This document shows, piece by piece, positions 56,001-64,000 of a stretch of 64,000 nt of DNA (the first letter of the stretch is position 1; each line of letters opens with the position of its first letter). The stretch lies in the NCBI RefSeq assembly GCF_000004195.4, contig NC_030678.2, forward strand, positions 29,860,201-29,924,200, read 5' to 3'. Under the pieces are notes generated by a model that was given only the letters and a program-made list of their open reading frames with translations, had not been told where the DNA came from and ran no database searches. This stretch comes from Xenopus tropicalis (Eukaryota > Chordata > Amphibia > Anura > Pipidae). Position numbers and translations under genes: made by a program.

Positions 56001-59000
56001 GTGACCAATCTGCTCATGTGTCACAGCCCTAAGACCTGATTTTCTGGGTATTACCATTTTTATTTCAAAATGGAGGATTTTAGGAACTGGAAGGTGGCTT
56101 CTGCCCCCCATTCCCCTATAAAAGTGGGAACCAACCCAAGTGAGTCGGGCCAGGTTGTACCAATGGAAATTAGCATCATCCCCAGAGAACCAGACCCTGG
56201 TGGTGAGACAAGTGTGTGTTTTTATTTTGGTATCAATTTCCCTTTAAATTTGTCAGGTTAATAATTAATAATACAATAACCATAATATTATTTGAAACTG
56301 CACTGATAAGCAAGACCTGTTTTGCACATCGTCTTCCAGTTACTGGCCTTATAGTTAAAAAAAACATGTGGGAGCCTTCTTTCCTCAAAAATATAGTGTT
56401 TGGAATTAACACGCATTTATTTTTCATATCAAACATTCAGAACAGTTTGGTACATTTGGCTGCCAGCCTGCAACTGTAATCAGTAGTTAAATGCAAATTT
56501 CAGTAAAAAAAAAAAATAGACACATCAGCGGCATTAATTGAGAGACCTTGGCACAAAGGAATGTTTTCTGTCTCAAGCCCAGCTATACATTCTCGCAGCA
56601 TATAAATATTTATATCCATGCAGAAAATCTCTAAAAAGACAGTTGGCCTTTGGGCAGTCTGCTTGCAATTTATTTGAATAGACAGCTTATGGAAATAGGG
56701 GCAGAATCCCCAAGCTGTCCAGTGACCCATAATTCCCATTTGCACAATAGCACAGTACAGGCAAGCTGCTACAATGTCTACTTGTCATCTCTATGCAAAA
56801 TAATCTACCAATTAAGAACATCAGCAGCAATAACATATAGTAGGTCTCATTTACTTATACCCTGGGTGCAAGAACTATTGTGCCCCCCTAGTGCTCATTC
56901 ACTCAGCACATATGTCAAGGGGAATAGCTGTGTTCTACACCTCACACAAGCAGTGTGGCGATATAACAATATATTTTACTTAGCAGTGACCGGAATGGCA
57001 TCACTCAAGCGCACACTAGTCCTACAGAATGATAGCAAGCTGCAACTGCTGCTCCTTTCAACACAATAACCATTTTTGATGTTCCTAGACAGAGAGGCAG
57101 TTTGTGTTTCATTGGAGGTTTAAGTAAAGACGTCTATTCATTTTTAGAAATGTTAGAACTACTTCTAAGTGTATTAGCAGCAGAAAAAAAGGTCTCAGAA
57201 AAGTTAATGTTAATAAACTATACCTGAATTAGGCTCAAAGGAGAGAGTCTACCTTCTGGAATTCAGCAATAAAACAGCAAAGAAGCACACACATATCAGT
57301 AGACAGACACAGAATGTTAAAACATGGACAAAGGGAATGCTATGATTGTACCAAGGGAACAACAGGCTATATTATTTGCACCTATCACACCATAGGCACA
57401 TTGATCCAAAAACCCACATTAGAGGAGAAAAAGGACAAAAGGGTAGGAGTAGATAGGGATAGAGAGAAACGCCATGCAGCACGTGCGTAGTGCTAGGGGG
57501 CAAAAGCACAGCACAGAGCAGGACGCAGGAAGGATCAGTATTCAGGGCACGTCATGCTGTTCCTCTGCCCTGTTCTCGGTTTGCCTTACCTCCTGCAGAA
57601 GATCAGCCTGTTCTATGGCTTTCAGCACGTTTTTCTTGGATGTCTCCTGGACTTCGCCTCCCAACAAAAATTCATCCAGAATAAAATAGGCTTTTTCAAA
57701 ATTAAAGATGATATCGAGTTCGCACACCTGAAAGGCAGGATTCGTAGAAAGTGCGTTTTAATTAGACGGAGCTTTTAAGACAAGAGTGCATAATAATGCA
57801 TGGCTATGCGCAGGGAACATTTTCATTAGCACAATTAGAGTAGAAAAGAACCCTCTGCATTTGTATCTGCTAAAAATTCAAAAACATTTAACCAGGGAAA
57901 AGCTTTTTTTTCAGCTCATAAGCAGACGTAGGCTTGTTGAACATTTCCAGTTGGGAGAGAATATCCCACGTCAACCTAAGCTCTGTTTATTATGTTTTGT
58001 AAAGTTTTCAATAAACATACAAACCCTATAGAAGCCGAAATATATCTATTTTGATCTTTACAATGTCAGTAGACTACAGACACCTATATATCTATAAAAT
58101 AATAATCAGATAAATATCTTCTAGTTAGATTTATTATATTGGATTGAATAAATTATAATGCCTAAAATATTTTAATGTTTGAGAATTTTCTTTAAAAGGA
58201 AAGGCAACAGGTCTACAGAAGGAACTTCTGGTTCTCAAGCAGAGATCCTGCTCATGGTGGTCATTGAGAGATTCAGAGCAGAAACTTGTGTCTACTGAGA
58301 GGTTGAGTAATTTATATTACATCTTTTTTGGAAGTTTGAATCAGATCCAGATTCAATCAGTTGCTTAAAGTATGGACAGGCAAACGGTTGCCAAGATTAC
58401 CAAAAAGCAGAAAATTGTATTAGTCTGTAAGTCTAGGAAAAATTGTTGTGACAGCCAACATTCTAAATGAGTTTATTGATGGGGCATTCCCCCTATGGAA
58501 ACCTCGAGTAGCGGCAGGGGGCAGTTAGGGTGAGATCATGTGGTGACTGCCTATTTTAAATGCACCAAAAAGCCCAGCATGGAAGTCAGTTAGGGTAAGA
58601 TTTGGGATGAAAAGCCCTAGATACTATTTTAACTACTGTATTGACTGGTAAAATGATGTTTTTCTCAATGTGTTACCTTCTAATGAGCTTAGGGAGGATT
58701 GCCCCAAAGGTTTGTCTGGGGGTCCCCAACCTTTCTTACTCATGAGCCACAGCCAAATGTAAAAAGACTTGGAGAGTATCACAAGCACCATAAATGTTCA
58801 TGGAGGAGCCAAATAAAGGCTAAGATTGCCTATTAGGCAGCCTCTATGCACACTATCAGCTAATAGGAGGATTTATTTGGTAGTAAATCTTGTTTTTATT
58901 CAACCTAAACTTGCCACCAAGTCAGGAATTCAAATATAACTACCTGGTTTGGGGGCACTGAGAGCAACATCCAAGGGGTTGGTGAGCAACATGTTGCCCC

Positions 59001-59688
59001 AGAGCCACTGGTTGGGGGTCTCTAGGTTAGTCCATCTATTGAACCAATGATGTTTTCCCCTTTAAATGGTTTGTTCAACTTTAAGTTGACTGCTAGTATG
59101 TTATAGTATGTCCTATTCTGAGTGGCTCTTCAATTGGTCTACTTATTTATTTTTTATAGTTTTTCTAATATTTATGATTTTTTTGCAGGCCCTCTTAAAT
59201 AAATCTATTGGCTAAAATCGGACCCACCCTAGCAACCAGATAGCTGCAGAAACTTAAAGCTGGAGAACTGATAAAAAAAAAACCAACAAAAAATATATAA
59301 TGAAAACCAACTGTAAATTGTCTCAGAATATCATTGTCTACATCATACTAAAAGTTAATTTAAAGGTGAACTACCCGTTTAAGTAGCTGAACCAGTTTCC
59401 ATAGCTCTGGGCAAAGAACTGAAGATGAATTCTAAACTGCACAAAGTTGATGTAGTATTAATATCTGAGCGTTCCGTAATTCTTCAAATAATGTAATTTT
59501 TTTTGTGTCTTGTGAGGTTTTAATGAGAAAGTCATACTTTCCATGCAGCATGTAATTGAATGAGCACAATTTGACTCACGCTGCCAAAATACTTGTCCAA
59601 AAGCTCCACGTAACGATGGATTATTTCCAGTGTAATCAGCTCATTGTCCTGGTCTTCTATGGCACAGCAGAAGTAGAGGCTAGCGTAC
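33736..59688 (-). CDS. ap1s2: ap1s2: AP-1 clathrin adaptor sigma-1B subunit, 3' part
   Basis: Small subunit of the AP-1 complex, which sorts cargo between trans-Golgi network and endosomes with gamma, beta-1 and mu-1 subunits. Visible coding exons in transcription order are 59688-59580, 57727-57590, an optional 36687-36679 (9 nt) and 33783-33736. They encode [20 protein letters not shown] and onward to the C-terminus [15 protein letters not shown], about the last 97 of about 157 residues. The C-terminus is the sigma-1B form, not that of sigma-1A or -1C. The visible protein appears identical to human AP1S2 as I recall it. Exons for the first ~60 residues are not in the window and must lie right of 64,000. 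Introns are about 1.9, 20.9 and 2.9 kb. The gene converges on zrsr2. Confidence 0.97.
34102..34124 (+). repeat. (TA)n microsatellite in ap1s2 intron
   Basis: TA repeat followed by T-rich DNA, 34125-34144. Confidence 0.9.
34395..34612 (+). repeat. SINE-like dispersed repeat fragment
   Basis: GGCACAGAGGTTAGTGCTGC, GGGTGGGTTTCCTCCAGGCA and ACTGTAAGCTCCACTGGGGC are hallmarks of a common frog dispersed repeat. Fragments of the same kind lie at 48727-48955 (+) and 60437-60590 (-). Confidence 0.65.
36679..36687 (-). CDS. ap1s2: ap1s2 9-nt microexon, Asp-Ala-Lys
   Basis: On the minus strand GATGCTAAA is preceded by CTGTCCCCTCTAAG and followed by the perfect donor GTAAGT. Inclusion changes LLQE-EAETP to LLQE-DAK-EAETP with the frame kept. 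I recall a DAK-containing human AP1S2 isoform at this junction but cannot check it here. Upstream there is a long pyrimidine tract with CTTTTTCTCTTTCTCTTCTC, the sort of tract bound by PTB proteins. Inclusion in RNA is not shown by sequence. Confidence 0.8.
37773..38072 (+). mobile_element. hAT-like non-autonomous repeat, complete
   Basis: CAGGGATCCCCAACCTTTCT at the left mirrors GGTTGGGGATC at the right. The interior reads AGCCACAGTCAAATGTAAAA and AGAGCAACACAAGCACCATA. A second full copy is at 58716-59022. CAGNGGTNCCCAACC ends are typical of hAT elements. Confidence 0.8.
38424..38665. mobile_element. GGTGGCCATACACG-family MITE, diverged
   Basis: TTAAGGTGGCCATACACGTA to GTATGGCCAGCTTTA, with the usual paired AGGTAGAAACAATAG arms. 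Confidence 0.85.
38640..38905 (+). repeat. 141-bp tandem duplication overlapping a MITE end
   Basis: AGTAGGTCAAAACAAA begins at 38691 and again at 38832. The duplicated block carries the MITE's right end (GATAATATCGGTGC, ATGGCCAGCTTTAC) plus flank (CAGACCCAGAGG or like). Confidence 0.85.
40024..40372. mobile_element. GGTGGCCATACACG-family MITE, long fold-back copy
   Basis: CTAAAGCTGGCCATACACAC at the left, CACGTGTATGGCCAGCTTAA at the right. Inner palindromes CGAGTCGACCGATATC and GGCGCCATAGAAGGCGCC are clear. Confidence 0.9.
40770..41175. mobile_element. probable T2-like MITE relic
   Basis: Interior AGTCCTCCTTGACTGAACAC and GGAGGCTAGGAGAAAAACAT, a 14-16 nt poly(G) run at 41142-41157, and GACATTTAAAAG near the right. 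Ends are blurred. Confidence 0.45.
43020..43555 (-). pseudogene. Tc1-like transposase remnant
   Basis: In pieces in different frames: an HTH/GRPR-type region ([25 protein letters not shown]) near 43440-43500, the catalytic-D block [19 protein letters not shown] near 43225-43300, a [12 protein letters not shown] block near 43140-43165, and an [17 protein letters not shown] C-terminal block near 43010-43050. Frameshifts separate them, so no functional transposase is possible. Confidence 0.88.
43604..43819. mobile_element. Harbinger-like MITE nested in the Tc1 element
   Basis: TAGGCTGATGCCAGACGAGG, CGTAGGGCGGATTTTTTC at the left is mirrored by CCGCCCTACACCTCATCTGG, CATCAGCCTTA at the right. CTTA stands at both borders. 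Ends are shared with 13331-13746. Confidence 0.85.
44292..44473 (+). repeat. dispersed repeat with GTACAGCGCTGCG tail
   Basis: GTACAGCGCTGCGTAGCTTT, GTGGCGCTTTATAAATAAAG is a common frog dispersed repeat end. It begins near GGGGCAGGGACCTCC. Confidence 0.6.
45560..45645 (+). repeat. 3' tail of a CR1/Rex1-like retrotransposon
   Basis: GGAAGGTTGGACCTGATGGA, TTCAACCTTACATGCTATGT parallels the tail of the element at 10810-11995. Confidence 0.7.
46018..46310 (+). mobile_element. T2-like MITE
   Basis: Begins GCTTAAAGGAGAACTATACC, CCCAGAATAAATATCTAAGC, the most typical T2 start in the window (TTAAAGGRR). The right end is not clear. Confidence 0.7.
46425..46480 (+). repeat. 3' tail of a CR1/Rex1-like retrotransposon, second
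   Basis: GGAAAGGTTGGACTTGATCG, ATATGTCTTTCCCAACCTTA; only the terminal ~55 bp remain. Confidence 0.65.
47986..48016 (+). repeat. (TA)n microsatellite
   Basis: About 15 TA units. Confidence 0.95.
48420..48592. mobile_element. fold-back MITE
   Basis: GGTCATTTATCAACAATGGA, CAAATTTGCCC, GCAGTAACCCACAGCAACCA at the left mirrors TGGTTGCTATGGGTTATTGC, GGGCAAATTTGCCCAGTGTT, TATAAATGATTG at the right. Confidence 0.85.
50048..50086 (+). repeat. (AT)n microsatellite
   Basis: AT tract joined to the left side of the hairpin at 50095-50238. Another (AT)n lies at 50321-50339. Confidence 0.9.
50095..50238. repeat. imperfect long hairpin with GAAACATT loop
   Basis: GGACTCACAGGATTTTCAGA, TTCTTTAATGTGCAAAA on the left mirrors TTTTGCACATTGAAGAATTT, CCTGCAAATCCTGTGAGTCC on the right. 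The loop has GTGACCGAAACATTGA. The plan is the same as at 31357-31503. Confidence 0.85.
51253..51598. mobile_element. GGTGGCCATACACG-family MITE
   Basis: TTAATCTGGCCATACACGTT to CATGTATGGCCACCTTTAGT; interior GCGAGTGGATCTTCTCCCCC and GATCTGACCGATTTCAGGCC. Confidence 0.87.
52258..52672. mobile_element. AT-rich fold-back MITE
   Basis: GGGCCAGATTTACTTATGTT at the left and TTGACAATTCGGCCTCTTAG at the right, with A-rich/T-rich inverted halves. Confidence 0.5.
52673..52963 (-). mobile_element. T2-like MITE, reverse of 16338-16793
   Basis: TTATAGGACTATGTCCTATT, GGGGGTCACTGACCC and GTAAACTGGATCCTAGCAAC, then CTACCCCTTTAA at the right end. Confidence 0.75.
54424..54563. repeat. ~58-bp-arm hairpin
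   Basis: TTTAGATTACAGTTCCCACA, AAAGAATTGGTCTGCTC, AAATCTAGTAAGAA is mirrored by TTCTTACTAGATTTTGAGCA, GACCCATTCTTTTGTGGGAA, CTGTAATCTAAAA with few mismatches and a ~20-nt loop. A short MITE, or a recent local inverted duplication. Confidence 0.88.
55365..55660 (+). mobile_element. 'ggtatgrgacc' repeat
   Basis: TACAGGTAAAGGCTCTATTA, TCCACAATGCTTGGATCCTG, AACCCAATAGGATTGTTTTG-like core, right end GGATAACAGGCTTACGTG. Confidence 0.85.
55729..56033. mobile_element. fold-back MITE, 'agggctgtgacacac' family
   Basis: TAAGGGCTGTGACACACAAG at the left mirrors CATGTGTCACAGCCCTAAG at the right. Inside is a second inverted pair, GTGGGATGGCATACGCGG and CCGCGTATGCCATCCCACTG. Same end motif as 63001-63092. 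Confidence 0.9.
57590..57727 (-). CDS. ap1s2: ap1s2 internal coding exon (VCELDI...DLLQE)
   Basis: 138 nt, exactly 46 codons, including [20 protein letters not shown] and [20 protein letters not shown]. Acceptor is GCCTTTCAG, donor is GTAAGG. It is phase 0 at both ends, so the microexon can be included or skipped in frame. Confidence 0.97.
58716..59022 (+). mobile_element. hAT-like non-autonomous repeat, complete copy 2
   Basis: CTGGGGGTCCCCAACCTTTC to GGTTGGGGGTCTCTAG, collinear with 37773-38072. Confidence 0.85.
59061..59384 (-). mobile_element. T2-like MITE between ap1s2 exons
   Basis: Starts CCCTTTAAATGG and ends AAAGGTGAACTACCCGTTTA; interior GTCTCAGAATATCATTGTCT, ACATCATACTAAAAGTTAAT is the widespread frog motif. 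It lies only ~195 bp from the exon at 59580-59688. Confidence 0.8.
59580..59688 (-). CDS. ap1s2: ap1s2 internal coding exon (YASLYF...DKYFGS)
   Basis: 109 nt: the third base of an Arg codon and 36 codons, with helix [16 protein letters not shown] of the sigma fold. Acceptor is CTCTTTAG, donor is GTGAGT, both read on the minus strand. It ends in phase 0. Confidence 0.97.
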
Positions 59689-60684
59689 CTAAAGAGAGGA
59701 AGGATAATTAGGCATGATACTGTTATGTAAAAGACCCACAACATGTGAGGTGGCATAACCCCCACAGCCTTCCCTGTATTCATTCGGCATAGCTCACAAC
59801 ACACAAGAATTAAGCGGTAGCCCTGGAAGTTACAAATAAATTAGCAAGACACGGAGGCCCTGCAGAAAGGCAGGTAGAGGTGACACTTCCACGTGAACTC
59901 TCCACCGACGTCAACCTGTGTTGTACTGTAAAATTACCAATGGTCGTAAGAAAAGACTGTAACTGATTAAATACTCTTGGATCTGATCCGCATTCTAACG
60001 CTCCAGTGGCATCTCAGCGGTGCTTCCTTGCTGCCCATTGTACTGTCATTAAATTCAACCTTCCAGAGCATTCAGTTCAGAGTCCTTGCCACAAACCAAT
60101 CAAACACATGCATGCCGTGGGGTCTGTAGGGAAGCAACTGTCAGTTTGCTGGGAAAAGAAATCTCAGAGGAACTTTTTTACTATTGGCAATGTCATAGTC
60201 AGCAGTGCAGGTAAATATCAGTTACCCCTCTCCTGATCTAGAACTGCCCATCCAACCATTCTAGCTGATTCTGGCCTTTGGGCCTACTCTTAGGTCACAT
60301 GGGGCACAAGAAATACCTACAAAAATGGCACACGTAAATGAGAGCATGAGTCACAGGGGATTCAAGTGAATTATTACTGGAAGGAATTTGCAATAATTCA
60401 TCACACCATTTCTTTAAAAACCTAAGGTCCCTATTACATTCACACATTAGGGTCAATATTATCAGAAGCCAATTGACCTGCCTTTATATATATACTTGGA
60501 GCCTGGAAGGAAACCTCACAGACATTGGGAGAAAGGCCCAAAAAGCCATCAGTGCTACCCACTGAGCCACCATGCTGGCAATCTGTCGTGACTAGCGCCA
60601 GGCTACACTGGTACATACAGGGCCAGCTTAGTGTGTATTTGTATTTGGATAATCACACACAATGATTTTCCTTTCACTAGAAAG

Positions 60685-61018
60685 TACAGGTACTGGATCT
60701 ATTATCTGGAATGCTTGGGACCTGGAGATTTTCAGAAAAGGGTTCTTTGTAATTTCACCATATCTTAAGTCAGCTAAACACTATTTAAACATTAATTAAA
60801 CCCAATAGGATTGTTTTGCCTCCAATATGGATTCATACAGCTTCGCTACCATCAAGTACAAGGTACTGTTTCATTATTACGGAGATAAAGGAAACCATTT
60901 TTAAAAATTAAAATTATTTCCTTAAAATGGGCTCTATGGGAGATGGCCTTTCCGTACTTCAGAGCCTTCTGCATAATGGGTTTCAGGATAAGGGATGCCA
61001 TGCCTGTACAAAAATGAG
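60685..61018 (+). mobile_element. 'ggtatgrgacc' repeat, reference copy
   Basis: TACAGGTACTGGATCTATTA to GGATAAGGGATGCCATGCCT, GTA. It has one middle unit only, so it shows the unexpanded form of 5193-6108. Confidence 0.87.
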
Positions 61019-63000
61019 CAATAAATACTAATAAATCAGAAGAATACAAGTTTTTCCGACAAAAACAGTAAGAAGACAAGAGGGAGGGAAAGCGCAGAGA
61101 GGCTACATGCACGCTTGCTGAACAGATGCCAAGTGCTAATGAGAAGAGCAAGTGAAAAGAGTGCGGGATACAAGCAGTGGGAAAGCAAAGGCGCGGGGAA
61201 CGGCAGGAGCAGACGCGACAATAAAGGCTACAATGTAGATAAATTGGGGGTGGAAGGGCAAGAGAAAACCATCCAGAAAAAGATTTCATATGGGAAATGA
61301 TAAGCTCAGGGCTAAAGAGGGAGAACTGGAAAATAAAGATATTGCAATAAAAAGGGAGAAGAAAAAAATAGTGTGAGAGTGAATGGCAGCCTGGAAATGA
61401 AAAGCGAAGAGAACAAATGAAAAGGAAGTAGGGAGGTCACAAGGTGAGGGAAGAGAAGAGTGCAGGAGACAGCAATGATAATAATGCTCTCTGAAAGAGA
61501 GAAGCGGTTAGAGCGAGATGGCTATAATGATTATCTGTACAGAGTAACATAAGCTAAGTCATTACATGTCAGCTTTGAAATCTGTGCCCCTGCTGTACAG
61601 CAGTTGCCCGCATTCTCCACCAGCCTTTGGGGCGAGAGGGTACTGGCGGCTCTAGTTCAATAGAGCAGGACATTTTCTCAAACTCTATAAAAATTTCCAT
61701 CCCAGATATAACTCACAGCAGGTCATAATACCCCACCCCAGAATGACTCCCAGCATGCCCTAACAGCCCTCAGTATAACCCTTAGTTTAGCCCTATAGAA
61801 TAAATATACTATTTCCTGGCACTCAGCTTTTAAATCAAATTTTAGAAATTCAGAGCTTAATAATTTTCCCAGCACGCAACCTGAGGTCGCGCTGCATCTG
61901 GACAAACCGCAGGTAGCACATCCCTGTTTAGAGTGGACGGAACTAAAAATACAATATGCTGTGCTTGCAGAGCTGCACAGAAAAAACCTGCACACAACAT
62001 GTGGTCTGGCGGGGCTTCCTTAATAATACCTAACAATATGAGAGAAAAGAAAATTCAGGAGGACATAACTGGTGCTGGCAGTGTGTCTCTATACAAAGCT
62101 TTCCCAGCACATTTGCATTTTCCATCTTACACAGTGCCTGTAAGGTCAGCCTGCACTGTAGCGCCGTGTCCTTGCTGCAGGGAAGCAGACTAAGAGCTCT
62201 CAAAAGACTTATTATTATTATTACTACGTTTGCTCGTGCATTCTGCTGGGGTTTTAATATTTGCCACAAGGATTCAGGGTAGCCATACAGGCACAGATTC
62301 AGGGTGGCAGTAAGGCCAGTTCTGACCCTTCTGCCGAGCAAACTGGGTGTGTTTGCCCAACCCAGCAGGCAGTCTCATCAATCCACCAGCAATCTTGTCA
62401 GGATGCAGTTTGTCAATCCAAAAAATGCAGTCTGACAATGATTCATTTTGTCCCATGAACTGGGAACTGATCCATCCAAAAGTGAGAGAGGGAATGGGTT
62501 CCCATTTATATGTGCAGATCCTTTTTCTTCAGGATGTTAGACAAAACAATGGCACGCAGTACCCTAATGGGGACACAAATGTCAAGAGGGTCAGAAGGAA
62601 AGCTGAAAAAAACTTGTTATTACTTCCTGGTAAGAGAATCTGGAGCAATACCTATATGCCAAACCCACATAGTGGAACAGCCAATGAACTGTTTTCATTA
62701 TATGCTCCAAGCAATGCTCCTTCTCATAGGAGCAAAACATATTTTGTGCCCAAAAGTCAGAGTGCAGCAGGATGGTTAGCTGGCCGTATACTAAATCAAC
62801 CATTCTATGATCCAGTTGGTTCACAGTAAATTTAAACATACATAAAATTTTAAATGTCCCACTTCTCTTAGTTTGGGCTGTCGGCTCAAACAAACAGCAG
62901 TTTACTATCCATGTGTGACATGTAGAGATATACATTATCAGCACTGTCTATTTTTGTAGCTGTGAAAAGTAGCTGCTACTAGTAGCTCTGTGTGCCTTCG
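61019..63000 (-). other. ap1s2: ap1s2 upstream intron, purine-rich, no exon seen
   Basis: The stretch 61080-61520 is strongly A/G-rich on the plus strand, so pyrimidine-rich in the transcript. I looked for the exon coding for the N-terminal MQFMLLF of sigma subunits and did not find it. A 160-codon open frame at 62347-62829 (+) has no recognisable domain. Confidence 0.5.
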
Positions 63001-63092
63001 CCCTTAGGGCTCTGGTACACGGGGAGATTAGTCACCCGCGGCAAAACTCCCTGCTCGCGGGCGACTAATCTCCCCGTGTACCAGAGCCCTTA
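63001..63092. mobile_element. short fold-back MITE, nearly perfect hairpin
   Basis: CTTAGGGCTCTGGTACACGG, GGAGATTAGTCACCCGCG pairs with CGCGGGCGACTAATCTCCCC, GTGTACCAGAGCCCTTAG. Arms of ~36 bp with one or two mismatches. Confidence 0.9.
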
Positions 63093-63653
63093 GAGGCAAC
63101 ACTTGCCTCAAAGAGATGGATAGAAGCTCAGTGAGTCACATGAGGAGCAGTTTCTATCAATTCTTGAAGTTGGCCTCCTCAGTTCTAATCTCTCTGCATA
63201 ATCAGAGGTAGGACATAGGTGAGCACTGGCAAAAAAAAGAAAAGGCCACAATTGGCATGGACATTGTGCAAGCAGACGCAGGCCTCTGTTCTCTATTTCA
63301 AAGCACAGAGACCAGTGGAGTGCGGCTTGAAGAGGGGGGCAGGGGAGGCAGGTAGGCGCACCCCCCCCCCATGCCCTCAAACTTGTGCATCATTCAGAAG
63401 CCTAAGGTCATAAAAGACCCTTCAGTACTTCTTTGTGTGTGTGTTGCATCTTTCACTTCATGCACAGAAGAATGTGCAAATGGCACACTGGACAGGACTT
63501 TAGTACAGATTCACAGTTAGGTGCCTCATTTATTGCAATTGGTTTAGTTTTCCCATTGTACAAGGTATTTTAGCAGCTAAAAGAAACAATGCTCTGAACA
63601 TAAAAAAACTCATTAGGAACTTTAATCAAGATAAGACTTAGCCTTAAGGTCCC

Positions 63654-64000
63654 CATACACGGGCCGACTATAGCTGCCGATATTGGTCCCTTGGACCGAT
63701 TCGGCAGCTAATCGGCCCGTGTATGGGCAGAACAGAGTGGCCTGGCCGACCAATATCTGGCCTGAAATTGGCCAGATCTCGATCGGCCAGGTTAGAAAAT
63801 CCGGTCGGATCGGGGACCGCATTGGCTCGTTGATGCGGTCCCCGAACTGACTGCCCCATAACCAAAAATGTAATCCGATCGTTTGGCCCCAGGGCCAAAC
63901 GTTTGGATCATTTTTTTTTAAAGTTACTTGCTACCTGATATCACACACCCGTAGATGGGGATATCGGGTGAAGATCTGCTCGCTTGGCGACATCGCCAAG
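63654..64000. mobile_element. GGTGGCCATACACG-family MITE, cut by window end
   Basis: TTAAGGTCCCCATACACGGG followed by GCCGATATTGGTCCCTTGGA and a CCCGAACTGACTGCC extension. Closest to 17313-17592. The right end lies outside. Confidence 0.85.

Larger units (their letters stand above)
36688..57589 (-). other. ap1s2: ap1s2 intron upstream of the microexon, 20.9 kb
   Basis: A very long intron with most of the repeats listed for 37.7-56.0 kb. Open stretches inside it (up to ~130 codons) show no domain and lie in or between repeats. I see no further coding exon. Confidence 0.6.

Noticed and set aside
62347..62829. 160-codon plus-strand frame in the ap1s2 intron
   Set aside because: No domain, no splice context, composition like the flanks, antisense to ap1s2.
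59705..64000. Further 5' coding exon of ap1s2
   Set aside because: Searched the minus strand for the N-terminal sigma block (MQFMLLFSRQ-like) and saw none; it must lie beyond the window.

Overview
This is a vertebrate nuclear genome window, almost certainly from a Xenopus-type frog. Two multi-exon genes can be read exon by exon, and they lie tail to tail. The rest is introns and intergenic DNA full of short, palindromic, TTAA-flanked transposon relics of the kind known from Xenopus (T2-like MITEs, TxpB/Uribo-like piggyBac ends, Tc1-like and CR1/Rex1-like relics). The sequence alone does not tell X. tropicalis from X. laevis or another pipid.

Positions 1-12,800 hold no gene that I recognise. 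They carry hAT-like and T2-like repeats, a 113-bp tandem array (5.3-6.0 kb), and a 390-bp repeat unit split by a ~535-bp palindrome (6.1-7.0 kb). They also carry a ~3.8-kb non-autonomous piggyBac-like element (8.3-12.1 kb) with five ~390-bp internal tandem copies and a nested, 5'-truncated non-LTR retrotransposon.

Positions 12,800-28,000 (+ strand) hold zrsr2, the U2AF35-related protein of the minor (and partly the major) spliceosome. All 11 coding exons are present, join in frame, and encode 529 residues. The protein has an N-terminal charged helix region, a CCCH finger, a UHM/RRM, a second CCCH finger and a long RS tail built on a 22-residue repeat. The gene starts in a GC-rich, TATA-less promoter with an ETS-type site. 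Three short upstream ORFs precede the start, and the last overlaps the start codon as ATGA.

Positions 33,250-64,000 (- strand) hold the 3' part of ap1s2, the sigma-1B subunit of the AP-1 clathrin adaptor. Two internal exons and the last coding exon are clear. A 9-nt microexon (Asp-Ala-Lys) with excellent splice sites and a PTB-like pyrimidine tract lies between them. The 5' exons are beyond the right edge. The convergent zrsr2/ap1s2 order matches the human X chromosome (ZRSR2-AP1S2), as I remember it.

The introns and intergenic spaces hold at least eight copies of one TTAA-ended MITE family that begins GGTGGCCATACACG. There are also several long hairpins, a decayed Tc1-like element with a MITE nested in it, and several mini- and microsatellites. 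I see no sign of a prokaryotic-type operon, CRISPR array or defence system. The most interesting items are the ap1s2 microexon, the zrsr2 uORF arrangement, and the nested repeat architecture.
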